Shown here one piece after another: positions 10,528-20,789 of a DNA stretch of 64,000 nucleotides. Under the pieces are notes generated by a model. The model had not been told where the DNA came from and did not search any database. It saw nothing but the letters and a program-made list of their open reading frames with translations. Both the position numbers and the translations under genes were made by a program. Origin of the DNA: Fagopyrum homotropicum. Lineage: Eukaryota > Streptophyta > Magnoliopsida > Caryophyllales > Polygonaceae. Positions within the stretch are counted from its first letter, which is position 1; each line of letters starts with the position of its first letter. The stretch lies in the NCBI GenBank assembly GCA_033239125.1, contig BSWB01000002.1:111576443-111640442 (forward strand), in the 5' to 3' direction.

Positions 10528-11211
10528 GTGAGAATGACAAAGAGATCTTCCGAGTTGATTCAAACCATGAGGGAGGAGATGCCTCCTAAGCTGCGAGATC
10601 CAGGATCTTTTTGTGTGTCAATTGGAGTTGGAGAAGTGCAATATGAGGCCCTATGTGACCTTGGAGCAAGTGTAAGCATAATCCCACTTGCACTTTGCAA
10701 TAAGGTTGGGCTAGGAGAACCAAAGCCGGTCAAGATGACCCTCTACATGGCGGACCGATCCATCACTCACCCCGTGGGAATCCTAGAGGACATACTGGTT
10801 CAGCTTGGGAAGTTCTATGTGCCAATCGATTTTGTTGTTTTGGACATCCCGGCGGACTACCCGATTCCTATCATTTTAGGGAGGCCATTCTTAGCCACAC
10901 CCGGATGCTTAGTGGATTTCAAAAATGGGATCCTCTCCTTCAACATAGGAGAGGAAAATATCAAGTTCAAGCTGTCCACAATGATGAAGGGGTCAACCCT
11001 TGGTGAAGATGTCTTCAACATTGTTGAGGAAGAAGAGTCTAGAGAAGTTGTGAGCTCAATCTTGATCAAGGATCAACTTGAAAAGGTTCTTAGCATGAGC
11101 ATCATGGAGGAAGGAATTGAGGAAGCGTGCAATGAAGAAATCCGAGCTTTGGATGCATTAGAAAAGGAGACAAGTGCTGAAATTGAAGTGCACAAAGGAG
11201 TGCTGAAATAA
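10528..11211 (+). CDS. Aspartic protease region of element B
   Basis: Would cut the Gag-Pol polyprotein. CDLGASVSIIPLALC carries the catalytic Asp, in the D-L-G-A form also seen in C and F. YPIPIILGRPFLATPG is the second conserved strand of retropepsins. The ORF continues the linker frame after one TAG. It ends with TAA at 11209-11211, just before the signature array. The protease core itself has no lesion. Confidence 0.85.
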   Translation: MRMTKRSSELIQTMREEMPPKLRDPGSFCVSIGVGEVQYEALCDLGASVSIIPLALCNKVGLGEPKPVKMTLYMADRSITHPVGILEDILVQLGKFYVPIDFVVLDIPADYPIPIILGRPFLATPGCLVDFKNGILSFNIGEENIKFKLSTMMKGSTLGEDVFNIVEEEESREVVSSILIKDQLEKVLSMSIMEEGIEEACNEEIRALDALEKETSAEIEVHKGVLK

Positions 11212-11684
11212 AGAATTTCCACGGCCTGGGGCCCAGAACCACGCCCATGGTTTCAACCGTGGAACTCTCTGTAATGTCCATTTGTGCCAACTCTTCCAAA
11301 ACCACGCCCGGAGTTATGCCAGAGGTCGTAGTTTCACCCGTGGTTTCTCTAGAAAGTCCTTTAGTTGTTGATCAAGCTTCAAGGAGTCTTGGAGAGTCTT
11401 CAATGGCTTTGGATTCATCTAATGTGGAGCTATATGGATCACATCCAACCGAGAAAGGTCCTCCTAAACTTGATCTCAAACCTCTCCCTTCTCATTTAAA
11501 GTATGCTTTCCTTGGTTCGAATTCTACTTATCCCGTGATTGTGAATGCATCTTTGAATGATGATGAGCTTGATAGATTGTTGAATGAATTGAAATTGCAT
11601 AGGAGAGCTATTGGTTACACCATTGATGACTTAGTTGACATTAAACCATCCTTGTGTATGCATAAAATCTTGATGGAAGATGAG
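11212..11684 (+). pseudogene. Protease-RT linker and RT N-terminus of B
   Basis: The first 140 bp hold the B signature (next entry) in a different frame. From 11247 an open frame runs to the point where element C is inserted. It has KPLPSHLKYAFLGSNSTYPV, matching the start of the RT region of F and C (LKDLPSHLKYVFLG), and ends CMHKILMEDE directly at the C insertion. RT resumes at 22984 on the far side of C. Confidence 0.75.
11217..11352 (+). repeat. B signature array in the pol linker
   Basis: CCACGGCC, AACCACGCCCATGGTTT, AACCGTGGAA, ACCACGCCC and ACCCGTGGTTT occur within 136 bp between the protease and RT domains, the same words as in the LTRs of B. They disturb the reading frame here. F has its own, different signature at the same position in pol (57468-57550). 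Confidence 0.65.
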
Positions 11685-13207
11685 TGACGGTATTTCTATG
11701 GTCGTCTATACCCAATCAAAAGTAAATCCCGACTTAGCACTAAAGACAAGTATAGTGGTTAAGTAAGGGTCGAACCCAAGAGAGTTAAGGTGTTTTAGAT
11801 GAAATTATTGATTATAGTAACAAGTAACAATGAGGGGGGGGGGGTTGGTTGAATTGATGCACACAAAAACTTATGAAAACGATTAATGCGACAAGTAAGA
11901 CAAATGATGGGTGAATCTACACTAGGTTGATTCTAAGCATGCAATTGCTACTTTGGTGAGTTCCTTTTACAAGTTTTCAAGTAATCTCCCGTCTCGATCA
12001 TATATATGTGTTGAGCCGACCGACATCAACACAACTTAACAGGTTAGTGTTCCGTAAACCTACAAGAATAAAATAACAAGTTAGCTTTCAAACAAAGACT
12101 AAGGGATATAAAGAGAAGATTAAAACCGTTAAACTTATCTTTATATTTGTGTTCCTTTTCTTTAAGTAATTACAACCCGTTATTACTTAAAGTTGCTACT
12201 AGATTAAAGACCCGAACCCGGAACCTATTAATCCTAGTTATTTGCATGCACTTTAGAACCTAAGGTGATCAATCTCAAGCAATAGTAAACATGCAATTAG
12301 ACAATAGACATCAAGGAAACACAAAGCATTACTAAATGAAAACTTATATTAAAAAGAACTTACAACCAAAGTAACAACGCAGCTTCAGACCAACCCAATG
12401 TAGCAAGGGAGTTAGCAGCTTATTACAAAGGAAGTAAGATAATCTAAGTGGATAATTTGTTGGCAAACAAGATTGGATGATTCTAGGAATCAACCAAGGA
12501 CTATTTATACTACAAAAGACACTAAATGGGAGTAAATGGCCGGCCTAAAACAGCCACCTTTAATGCCATAAAGGTGGTGTAAACAGCCGAAGTAAAACTT
12601 CTGACGTTAAACCGCAGGGGTGGCCTTCAGTTCCTCAGGGGTGGTGAAGGCAAAAACGCTTGATCATCTTCATGGCCGCAGGGGCGGCTAGGAAATTCCG
12701 CTGGGGCGGATCTTCAATGCTCTTCAAACGTCTGGCCCTTCGACTTCCTGACGTTTCTGATGCCAAGCCGCCGGGGCATCCCTATGTCAACGCAGGGGCG
12801 GTGACACAGCCTCTTCATCTTCTAGCTCCCAGGTTGAGGCGCTGGCAGGGGCGCAGTGGAAGGCGCAGGGGAGCTGGTCTTCGTTTCTTCAAGGCAAGTC
12901 ACTGCAGGGGCGCCAGGGAGTGGCGCAGGGGCGGTGACACACTTCATGGCCGGCACTGGCGAAGGCGCATGGAGCGCTCCGGTGTAAGGCGTCACCCGCA
13001 GGGGCGGGGACAAGGGTCCGCTGGGGCGGTGATACAACAGAAGCTTTGCTTCGTGAACGATCTTCACTCCTAAGTGCTTATAACTCCTTCCTTAGCTTCT
13101 TTTAGTCTTCTTCTTTTGGATCAAGGAGTTAGTAGCATAAACCGACACAAATGCAATAAAAAGACTCTAAAAACTATCCTAAATGATAGTGATTCCATCA
13201 CCTATCA
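11685..13207 (-). repeat. 3' LTR of element C
   Basis: 1523 bp, near-identical to 21459-22983. On the minus strand it runs TGATAGGTGATGG...ACCGTCA. U3 (high coordinates) holds the signature array 12612-13035. The TATA box TATAAATAG (minus) is at 12501-12509, downstream of the array. A run of ten G lies near 11828. Confidence 0.9.
12612..13035 (-). repeat. C signature array in U3
   Basis: Many copies of GCAGGGGCGG and close variants, often followed by TGACA; 12676-12687 is CCGCAGGGGCGG (inverted arms CCGC/GCGG around AGGG). The copies are dispersed, not in register, and lie 100-530 bp upstream of the TATA box on the element's strand. The homologous array in the other LTR is 22387-22808. Confidence 0.7.
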
Positions 13208-13889
13208 AACTCCCCCATACTTAGACCTTTTACTCGTCCCGAATAAAACAAACGACAACAATTAGACTCAAAGGCCTCAGGAAGCATGGGTAAGCAAGAA
13301 AGACAATGAAAACAAGAGAAAAGCCAAGAAAGAAAGAAGGAAAAGAGAGGAAATGTGAGAAAAAGGGAGAAACTACCATCCTTATTGCTCCAAGAGTGGC
13401 CTACCTGGACAACCTCCTTATGACTCCCCTTCTTATGTCGCCAAACACCGTAAGGGAAACCTACATTCGGTGTCGCTCATTTTGCCAAGGCGCCCTTTCG
13501 GGTTTTCACCTTGCCACTCTTCTTCTTTTGATGATCTCACTTTAACTCACATCCCTCAAGTCCAATTTTTCACCAACCTAAGGTTGGTCGGACTACCTTC
13601 TTTTTGCCTAAACCGCCCTTTTGTGTTTTCGGTTTATCCCAGGATTTCATGCCTCTTTTCACATTCTTTGACTTTTCCTTTTTTTTTTGTGAATTTCAAT
13701 CTGAATTCAAATGCAAGACAACTTAAAACAAAACAACTCAAAAACTCAAAATAAAATAACTCAAAAACAAGTAGCAATGACACTGTACAAGCAATGATAT
13801 GTCCCTCCCCCATACTTGAAGTACACTTTGTCCTCAAAGTGGAAATAAGGCAAAGATAAATGTGGGAGAAAGGAAGAGAAATGTACCCC
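13208..13889 (-). other. 3' non-coding region of C with hairpins H1 and H2
   Basis: Minus strand: H1 at 13841-13824, arms CACTTTG/CAAAGTG with loop AGGA, followed by CAAGTATGGGGGAGGGAC (13818-13801). H2 is at 13248-13228, arms TTTTATTCG/CGAGTAAAA with loop GGA, followed by AAGTATGGGGGAGTT directly before the LTR. There is no credible ORF. The order is as in A, B and F. Confidence 0.7.
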
Positions 13890-15260
13890 TCAGTGGGATG
13901 GTCTGGATGGACCACCAGGACCCTCCTCTGGTGGGTAAGGGAAATGGCGGAAGAAGTGCTCCTGCCGGCGGTAGATGTCATCTATGCGGTCCTGCTGAGC
14001 CGTCATACGGCGGCCAAAGGAGGACTCAAAGCCGGCCTGCCAAGCCAGGTGCTGCTGTTGGGCCGCCTGCCAGGCCTCCTGCCTTTGATCGAAATGGGAG
14101 GTTATGGAGGCGGCAAAGCTCGTGTACCAGCTCTGCTGCTGCTCTAGTATAGTCTTCTGGTAGTCGGACTACCAACTCCGGTGCTGTGTGGTCATAGCCA
14201 CCATCTGAGCCCGAAGGCTCGCAAGGGCCGGGTCCTCCTCTGGTGCCACAGTGGGCATCTCCTCGTCATGTAGGATGGGCAGGTGCTCCTCCTGATGAGC
14301 CCGGTTGGAGCTAGCGGCATGCCTCTCCACAATGGCCACTAGTGGCCTCCTCAGCACGAAGGGGTCTACCGGAATGTAGAGCTCAGAGAGCTCATCTCCT
14401 AATGGTAGAGGCCAAGGGAGATATGTGAGGTGGCTCCCATCTGTAAGGGAGATCCAAAATAGGTTCTCCCCGTCCCGCCGGAGGAGCTTGCTCCTCCTGA
14501 GCATCCCCTCAGTGTAAAGAGGAGTCTCCAGCCCGTCCTCTAGCTCGGACAGGTCCATCACCTGTGAGGCGATTAAGGAGATCACCCCACCGCCGACAAT
14601 GTCCCTCGGCTCGTCCCTCCTAATACGCTTCAAAGCGGCAAGGAAAAGGGACGGCCAATCCATCACCTTCTCGCTCTGTTGAAGGCAGGAGTAGAGTAGT
14701 GGGAGGTCCTTTAGGGCGACCTTGTTTTCCTCTTTGTGTCCACAGAAGACACTCATGAGGATCTTTGAGATGAGCCTCAAGCTGGGGTAAGTGAGTTTGT
14801 TGTAGTACTCACCCCCAACATGGAATTTTGACCTAGTAGCTACTTGCCAAAACTCACACAGGTCCGGGGTCGGGACTGGATCCTACCAGTTATCAGAGGG
14901 GTTTAGAGTCACCCCGAAGGCCTCCTGTAGATCGTGGTAATCAAGTGTGTATTTCACCTTGTTAAACTTGAAGGTGAGGCCGATACACACATGATCTTCC
15001 TTCTCCATTGTGAAAATGGAGATGAACTGTCTACTGAGCTCAGGATATGTTGGAGCACTCCTCTGTAGGAAGTCTCCGAGCCCAGCAATTGCCAAAAAAG
15101 ATTGCATGCTCTCCAGCATGCCTATTTTCTCCAAAGTAGGAATATGCAAAAATCGAGTTGCATACACAACTCGATCCTGCACAATCCTGTAACGCTCCTT
15201 CTCTGCTTCGGTCATCTTGTATTTCCTTGGTGCTTCCATTCTTGAAGATGATTGAAGCAA
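13890..15260 (-). pseudogene. Athila-type ORF3 of element C, nearly intact
   Basis: One frame of about 456 codons from ATG at 15260 (a second ATG follows seven codons later) to TGA at 13890-13892. It is broken only by TAG at 14883-14885 and at 14169-14171. It shares with A and F the pattern of an N-terminal helical domain (FISIFTMEKEDHVCIGLTFK), a middle domain and a Gln/Trp-rich tail (QQQSWY, QEAWQ, LAWQ) ending FFRHFPYPPEEG. No signal peptide or membrane helix is visible. It lies after integrase, behind a 0.9-kb signature-rich spacer. Function unknown. Confidence 0.75.
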
Positions 15261-16158
15261 AAGATTAGTAAATATCGAAATAGGGAAAAGAAATCGACCT
15301 TTCTGATGTGATTTCCGCAGGGGTGGCTGTTGCAGGCGTAGGGGCGGTAAGACGCAGGTGCGGGTGCTTGCAGGCGCGGGGGCGGGAGAAGTGCAGAGGC
15401 GATTTCTGGGTTGCGATGGAAGTGGTGTTATTGAGGCCGCTCCGATGACTTCCTTGGGGGTTTAGTCGTCGCCGACGGTGTAGTAGGAGTAGAATGTTTG
15501 AAGTAGGTGAGGATGAGGGTTGTAGGAATGTGAGAGAGTAAGAGGGTAGTGGGAGAGAGTGACGCAGGGGCGTCGCGTTTGGTGACTGGTTGTCGGAAAC
15601 GGCGCAGGGGCGTCGACGAGGTGGTTGGTGAGCAAGAGGGCGTAGGAGTGTGAGTGTGGTGTGAGGGAGTAGGGTTTTGAGGGTTCGTGTGTTTGGTGAA
15701 GAAGGTTGGTGGGTGATGTGTGATAGGTACAGGCATTTTCGAGATCCACTTTTTTTTTTCTTTTCTGGGTAAACCTGCAGGGGTGGGAGATTGTCGCCGC
15801 GGGGCGGTGACAAGAGAGAGGGGTCATGCAGGCTCAACACCGGGGGCGGCGCCGAGGATGCGTGTCACGGATGGCCGCCGCAGGGGCGTAGGGATGTCAC
15901 AACGGGGGCGGTGACAAGCATGTCGCAGGCGCAGGCCCAGCGCCGGGGGCGGCACTAGGCATGAGTGTCACCGCAGGGGCGGGGGCACAGAGCCACAGGG
16001 GCGGTTTCTTGACGGAGGCTCCTCTTCTCATTCCTTCGTGTTGCCTCCCGAGAAGCGCCTTTGTTTTACATCGTTGGCTCGACGTAAGATCTCTACTTCT
16101 CTAACTGTGCTTCCTCCAGCACCATCTCGTCAATCGAATCGTTCTTGACTCCTCCAAG
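15261..16158 (-). promoter_or_regulatory. Signature-rich spacer between pol and ORF3 of C
   Basis: From 15311 to 16012 it contains many copies of the C signature (GCAGGGGCGG, CGCAGGGGCG, GCGCCGGGGGCGG). A conserved post-pol hairpin lies at 16051-16036 (arms TCGGG/CACGA with one mismatch, loop AGGCAA). Short Pro-rich ORFs here are by-products of GC-rich repeats. An ORF3 promoter role is suggested by position only; I see no clear TATA box. Confidence 0.5.
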
Positions 16159-17040
16159 TTAAAGCTTTAGCCTTTGTCCGTTCACCTTGAACACCTTGTG
16201 CGTTTGGGGATCATAAAGATCCATAACTCCGTGAGGGTATACTTCAGCTACTATGAACGGCCCTGTCCATCTCGATCGTAGCTTACCTGCAAAGAGTTTC
16301 AAACGTGACTGAAAGAGAAGTACCTTATTACCTACCTTGAAGTCCTTCCGGAGAATGTTCCGGTCATGCCATGCTTTGGTCTTTTCTTTGTATGTGGTAG
16401 CATGGTCATATGCATCTAGCCTCAAATTCTCCAACTTTTGCAATTGGAGCTTTCGGAATTCTCCCACTTCCTCTATGTTCATGTTCCACTTCTTTACCGC
16501 CCACCAAGCCTTGTGCTCTAGCTCCACCGGTAGGTGACAAGCTTTCCCAAACATGAGCCTAAAAGGAGACATCCCGATAGGAGTTTTGTAAGCCGTCTGA
16601 TATGCCCATAGAGCGTCATTTAGCCTTGCACTCCAATCCTTCCGTCCGGGAGAAACCGTTTTTTCAGGGATGGTCTTTATTTCCTGGTTGGATACCTCAA
16701 CATGGCCGTTTGTTTGTGGATGATAAGTTGTTGATACTCTTTGGTGGACGTGGTACTTTTTAAGGAGAGCCGTGATCGTCTTGTTCCAGAAATGGGTACC
16801 CGTACCCCTATCACTGATTAAGGCTTTTGGAATTCCAAATCTTGCAAAGATATTTTCCTTAAGAAAAGCTGCAACTACTTTTGAATCATCAGTTTTGGTG
16901 GCCTTTGCTTCCACCCATTTGGAAACATAGTCCACCGCAAGCAAAATATATGTGTTCCCGAATGATGTAGGAAACGGCCCCATGAAATCAATTCCCCAAA
17001 TGTCAAATATTTCACAAATTATAAGAGAGGATTGGGGCAT
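16159..17040 (-). CDS. Integrase catalytic core and C-terminus of C
   Basis: Inserts the DNA copy into the host chromosome. The catalytic triad is visible in LLAVDYVSKWVEA, ISDRGTGTHF and GHVEVSNQEIK (D, D, E). The second motif contains an extra Gly-Thr from a six-base duplication (GGGTAC), likely slippage. The C-terminal part has PFRLMFGKACHLPVELEHKA and LRSRWTGPFIV. The upstream zinc-binding part is damaged (next entry). The open frame of 293 codons ends just before the ORF3 spacer. Confidence 0.85.
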   Translation of the reverse strand: MPQSSLIICEIFDIWGIDFMGPFPTSFGNTYILLAVDYVSKWVEAKATKTDDSKVVAAFLKENIFARFGIPKALISDRGTGTHFWNKTITALLKKYHVHQRVSTTYHPQTNGHVEVSNQEIKTIPEKTVSPGRKDWSARLNDALWAYQTAYKTPIGMSPFRLMFGKACHLPVELEHKAWWAVKKWNMNIEEVGEFRKLQLQKLENLRLDAYDHATTYKEKTKAWHDRNILRKDFKVGNKVLLFQSRLKLFAGKLRSRWTGPFIVAEVYPHGVMDLYDPQTHKVFKVNGQRLKL

Positions 17041-17298
17041 TTAATGTCTCCTTGAAAGATTTCCTACTCTTTGGCATTTATCACACACTTTCCAAAACTT
17101 TTCAGTCTTTATCTTCTCTCGTTGTGCCTTGGTGAAGTCTGGAGGATACTCCTTCTTGACAATGAAGTTCACAATGTCAGCAAACAAAGGCTTAAAAGAT
17201 TGGAGCTTAAGACAAACCTCTGTCGACAATTCCGCAGGGGCGCCAAGACTGAGCCGCAGGGGCGGCTGGTGTGAGGCGCGGGGGCGGTTACACAACAA
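17041..17298 (-). pseudogene. Integrase N-terminal remnant of C, internally deleted
   Basis: It begins with signature-encoded residues (copies at 17232-17287), then FADIVNFIVKKEYPPDFTKAQ, which aligns with WYADIVNYLVCEEVPPGLSYA in B. It jumps to KVCDKCQRVGNLSRRH, the second half of the zinc-binding domain. The first half with its two His residues is missing, so a deletion of roughly 70 codons is inferred by comparison with B. One stop separates it from the catalytic core. Confidence 0.7.
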
Positions 17299-17681
17299 AG
17301 AGTTGTGTAAAATGTATCGTCTGGAAAACTCCCAGCTATCTCTCTTCCTTTTCCTGGATCTTCCTCCTCTTGCACTAGTATGCTCAAATGATCGGCCACC
17401 AGGTTCTCAGCCCCCTTCTTGTCCCTTATCTCTAGGTTAAACTCACTTAGAAGGAGCACCCATCGGATCAATTGTGGCTTTTCCTCCTTCTTCGCCATGA
17501 GGTACCTAAGAGGTGCATGGTCAGTGAAGATAATTACCTTTACCCCAAGTAGGTACTGCCTGAATTTCTCAAGGGCAAAAACAACCGCCAACATTTGCTT
17601 CTCGGTGGTAGAGTAATTCCTTTACGCTCCATTGAGTGTCATAGACGCATAATGGATCAAATGGGAAGCCCGTCCGTCTTT
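17169..17681 (-). pseudogene. RNase H region of C
   Basis: TTEKQMLAVVFALEKFRQYL, FTDHAPLRYLMAKK and AENLVADHL are RNase H motifs, which would degrade the RNA template. Stops lie upstream, between AVGAVLG and the TTEK motif. The frame continues past the domain into the signature array at 17232-17287. Confidence 0.75.
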
Positions 17682-18029
17682 TTATCCTAAGACGGCTCCA
17701 ACGGCGTAGTCACTGGCGTCACACATGATTTCAAAAGGTTTCTCCCAATCCGGGGAACGGATGATTGGTGCGGTGGTAAGACATGCCTTCAAAGTGTCAA
17801 AAGCTTTCTTGCAATCCTCATCCACTATGAAGGTGACATCTTTCTTGAGCAATTCACATAGGGGTGCCGAGATCTTTGAAAAATCTTTGATGAAACGTCG
17901 GTAGAAACCTGCATGACCAAGAAAAGATCGGATTTTCCGAACATTAGTAGGATAAGGTAAATTTTGAATTACATCAACCTTTGCCCTATCTACCTCTATC
18001 CCTTTTGAGGATATTACATGTCCTAGCAC
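17682..18029 (-). CDS. RT connection / RNase H start of C
   Basis: Continues the RT frame after a single TAA. It has GHVISSKGIEVDRAKVDVIQ, RSFLGHAGFYRRFIKDFSKI and FEIMCDASDYAVGAVLG, which carries the first RNase H Asp, and stops at 17682. It is part of the same polyprotein as the flanking entries. Confidence 0.8.
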   Translation of the reverse strand: MLGHVISSKGIEVDRAKVDVIQNLPYPTNVRKIRSFLGHAGFYRRFIKDFSKISAPLCELLKKDVTFIVDEDCKKAFDTLKACLTTAPIIRSPDWEKPFEIMCDASDYAVGAVLG

Positions 18030-18035
18030 AATTCC

Positions 18036-19376
18036 TTATTCGACCATGAAATGACATTTTTCCGAATTAAGAACCAAATTGGTTTCAACACATTTTTCAA
18101 GAACAAGTTTCAAATGTCCTAAACATGCATCAAAACTATCTCCATGGACGGTAAAATCATCCATAAAGACTTCAATGAAATTTTCTATGTATTCGGAGAA
18201 AATACTTATCATGCACCGTTGGAAGGTGCCGGGTGCGTTGCAAAGTCCAAATGGCATTCTGTGGTATGCAAAATGGCCAAATGGGCAAGCGAACGTCGTC
18301 TTTTCTTGATCTTCTGGTGCGATGGCTATTTGGAAATAGCCCGAATATCCATCCAGGAAACAGTAGTACTGATGACCTGTAAGACGTTCCAACATTTGTT
18401 TAATAAAAGGTAATGGGAAGTGGTCTTTTCGTGTTACCTTATTGAGCTTGCGGTAGTCAATGCAAACTCTCCATCCGGTTTGTGTTTTGCTCGGGACCAT
18501 CTCTCCATGTTGATTTTCCACCATGGTAATGCCTCCCTTCTTTGGAACTACTTGGGTTGGGCTAACCCAAGTGCTATCCGAGATAGGAAAGATCATATCC
18601 GTTTGGAGGAGCTTCAACACTTCCTTTTTGACCACATCCATCATCGGCGGATTCAACCTCCTTTGCGGTTGCCTAAAGGGTTTGACTTTGTCCTCAAGTA
18701 AAATCCAATGCATGCAAGTTGAAGGGCTTATCCCTTTGATGTCCGCAATGGTCCATCCAAGGGCCGTCTTGTGCTCTTTTAGTACCTTCACCAACTTGTC
18801 TTCTTGACCGGTAGTCAACTTGTTGGAGATGATCACCGGCAAGGTATTGTGTTCTCCAAGAAAAACGTACTTGAGGTGTGACGGAAGGTCCTTCAATTCT
18901 ATTTCAGGTTCCTGCACTATGGACGGAACAAGCTTCTCGCTTGGGGTTAGTAAAGTGGGCACAATGGCCAAATTGGAGATAGGTAGCCTTTCATGCCCAT
19001 CTAATTGGGCTAGGACCTCTTTCATGCTGGATGTTAATACATAATCCGATTTGAAACCATCAATGTCATGCTCAATCACATTTTTCAATTCATCAACATC
19101 AGAGTTATCAAAAACATCTTGCACAAAAGGTTCAACAATGTCAATAGCACATAAAGAATGATCATCACCAGGAAATCTCATTGCATCATAGATGTCAAAT
19201 TCCACTACTTCTCCATCAAACTCCATGGTCAATTTGCCACTAACATAATCAATTTTAGTTCTAGTAGTTTTCAGAAATGGCCTACCTAACAAAATGGGTG
19301 CAGCATGTGAATCATTTTCCATATCCATGACAAAGAAATCAGCAGGAAATATTAGGTTGTCTACCATTACAAACAC
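18036..19376 (-). CDS. Protease C-terminus and reverse transcriptase of C
   Basis: 446 codons. PILLGRPFLKTTRTKIDY is the protease flap-distal region. The RT core has WRVCIDYRKLNKVTRKDHFP, FLDGYSGYFQIAIAPEDQEK, RMPFGLCNAPGTFQRCM and FMDDFTVHG, so all catalytic Asp residues are present. It ends at TAA (18034-18036) just after EKCHFMVE. The linker between protease and RT is rich in acidic residues and, unlike in B and F, holds no signature array. Confidence 0.85.
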   Translation of the reverse strand: MFVMVDNLIFPADFFVMDMENDSHAAPILLGRPFLKTTRTKIDYVSGKLTMEFDGEVVEFDIYDAMRFPGDDHSLCAIDIVEPFVQDVFDNSDVDELKNVIEHDIDGFKSDYVLTSSMKEVLAQLDGHERLPISNLAIVPTLLTPSEKLVPSIVQEPEIELKDLPSHLKYVFLGEHNTLPVIISNKLTTGQEDKLVKVLKEHKTALGWTIADIKGISPSTCMHWILLEDKVKPFRQPQRRLNPPMMDVVKKEVLKLLQTDMIFPISDSTWVSPTQVVPKKGGITMVENQHGEMVPSKTQTGWRVCIDYRKLNKVTRKDHFPLPFIKQMLERLTGHQYYCFLDGYSGYFQIAIAPEDQEKTTFACPFGHFAYHRMPFGLCNAPGTFQRCMISIFSEYIENFIEVFMDDFTVHGDSFDACLGHLKLVLEKCVETNLVLNSEKCHFMVE

Positions 19377-19384
19377 ATCTTCAA

Positions 19385-19615
19385 TTATCCCTTTCGGTAT
19401 ACATTAGATCTATCAGCAAGTTGTACTACAATCCTAGTTTCCATTAAGGGCCCAAGTCCAAGTGATTTGTAAATCGAATATGGTAAAACATTGATAGAAG
19501 CACCAAGATCAAGCATTGCTTTGTCAAAGCGGGTTTCCCCTATAACACAAGGAATGCTTACCGTACCCGGATCGCTGCACTTCTTGGGCATTCTCCGTTG
19601 GAAAACAGCCGACAC
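19385..19615 (-). CDS. Protease active-site segment of C
   Basis: DKAMLDLGASINVLPYSIYK carries the catalytic Asp in the D-L-G-A form. The preceding MPKKCSDPGTVSIPCVIG aligns with MPPKLRDPGSFCVSIGVG of B. A frameshift just after QLADRS separates it from 19376. Confidence 0.8.
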   Translation of the reverse strand: MSAVFQRRMPKKCSDPGTVSIPCVIGETRFDKAMLDLGASINVLPYSIYKSLGLGPLMETRIVVQLADRSNVYRKG

Positions 19616-19654
19616 ATGCTCACTTACTTGTACTTTTTGTTTCCCCTTCAGCTT

Positions 19655-20002
19655 CTAATTCCTCTTGATAGTGCAAAGTTCCTTCAAAAAACGAGCATAC
19701 TTAGGAATACTTTTCACTAACTTGAGGAGGGGAATGTTTACCTCGCATTTGGAGAAAGTCTCAAAGAGGTCCTTGTCCTTAATGATTCTTCTCTCTTTCA
19801 GAGCCTCGGGAAAAGGAGCTGGTGGTTTCTCAAAGTATAGTGGCGGAAAATTAGGCCAGACGTAAGTATCCCTCTCAGCAGAACCTTCTGTTGTGTTTTC
19901 CACAGGGGCATCAACTTGTATGCGCAGGGGTGGCTCAGGGGTTGTCACCGCAGGGGCGGGGACATCCTGCCGCAGGGGCGTCGCCTGCTCGGTGTTGGGC
20001 AC
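19655..20002 (-). CDS. Gag-protease linker of C with signature
   Basis: The N-terminal third (PLRQDVPAPAVTTPEPPLR) is encoded by the C signature array at 19900-20015. It then has FPPLYFEKPPAPFPEALKER and FSKCEVNIPLLKLVKSIPKY, equivalent to KLCINIPFMDAILGM in B. No enzymatic motif. F has its signature in this same linker (58503-58563). Confidence 0.7.
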   Translation of the reverse strand: MPNTEQATPLRQDVPAPAVTTPEPPLRIQVDAPVENTTEGSAERDTYVWPNFPPLYFEKPPAPFPEALKERRIIKDKDLFETFSKCEVNIPLLKLVKSIPKYARFLKELCTIKRN

Positions 20003-20370
20003 AGTTGCAGCCGCAGCGGCGGCTGTGGGTATGGTAAAATCGACAGAAGGTTTACTTTGAGGTTCTTTTGCTGATTTTGTTGGATTTGCTTCCCACTCCT
20101 TAATGTTAAGGCACTAACATTCTCCTTGAGGCTTATAAACGTCTAGGAAGGCAATCCTCCGGGAAGTCTTAATTTGGTCCTTGAAATGGCTTCCACCATT
20201 TGACCAACCTGTTTTTCAAGGTTCTTGATGCTAGATTTTGTTGTTTGGACAGGAGTAGCAAAGTGTTTAGTCAAAACCTGCAACATATCTTCAGTTGATT
20301 GATACTTACCTTGACGGGGCTGCTGTTGTTGGTTTTGTTGATCCCTCTAACGAAAGTGTTGTTGGTCACA

Positions 20371-20787
20371 CTAGTTTGGCATGAAATTCTGTGCATAGGG
20401 ATCGTTCCTAGGCCTTTGCTGTTGTGGTTGTCCATAACCCATTGCGCTCACCTCAGCATCGTCATCCTGGACTTGTGGACACATGTTCGTTGGATGGTAT
20501 GGGTCAACACATACTCCATAAGCTTTGAGCTGCTGTGGGGTTCCCATAAGTGTTAGCCTCTTCACCATTTCCTTCAATTCCGCGAGCTCGGTGGAAATCT
20601 CGCTCTTCCCGGAACTCACAACATGAACTCCTTTCTTGGACGGGGTCCTTCCAAAGTTCCGAGTACCTTCCGCTAGTTCCTGTATCTTTTCCAAAGCAAG
20701 GTCAGGAGTAGAGTTAAGAACATTACCTCCGCAAGCTGCATCGACGATCCTCCTTTCATTGTCTAGCAAGCCATTGTACAAGTACAA
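20371..20787 (-). CDS. Gag C-terminal part of C
   Basis: YNGLLDNERRIVDAACGG follows the capsid domain after a frameshift at about 20790-20820. CVDPYHPTNMCP looks like a decayed zinc-binding motif. The tail is Gln/Pro-rich (GYGQPQQQRP). The stretch 20003-20370 between this and the linker ORF reads as a frame-disrupted continuation. Confidence 0.7.
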   Translation of the reverse strand: MYLYNGLLDNERRIVDAACGGNVLNSTPDLALEKIQELAEGTRNFGRTPSKKGVHVVSSGKSEISTELAELKEMVKRLTLMGTPQQLKAYGVCVDPYHPTNMCPQVQDDDAEVSAMGYGQPQQQRPRNDPYAQNFMPN

Positions 20788-20789
20788 GA

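Noticed and set aside
12660..13073. 137-codon ORF inside the C LTR, also present in the other LTR copy (22435-22848)
   Set aside because: Conserved only because the two LTRs are copies of each other; it is Arg/Gly-rich translation of the signature array with no domain.
15428..15840. Three overlapping Pro/Ser/Thr-rich minus-strand ORFs in the C spacer
   Set aside because: Open in several frames at once because of GC-rich repeats; no homologue in F, A or B.
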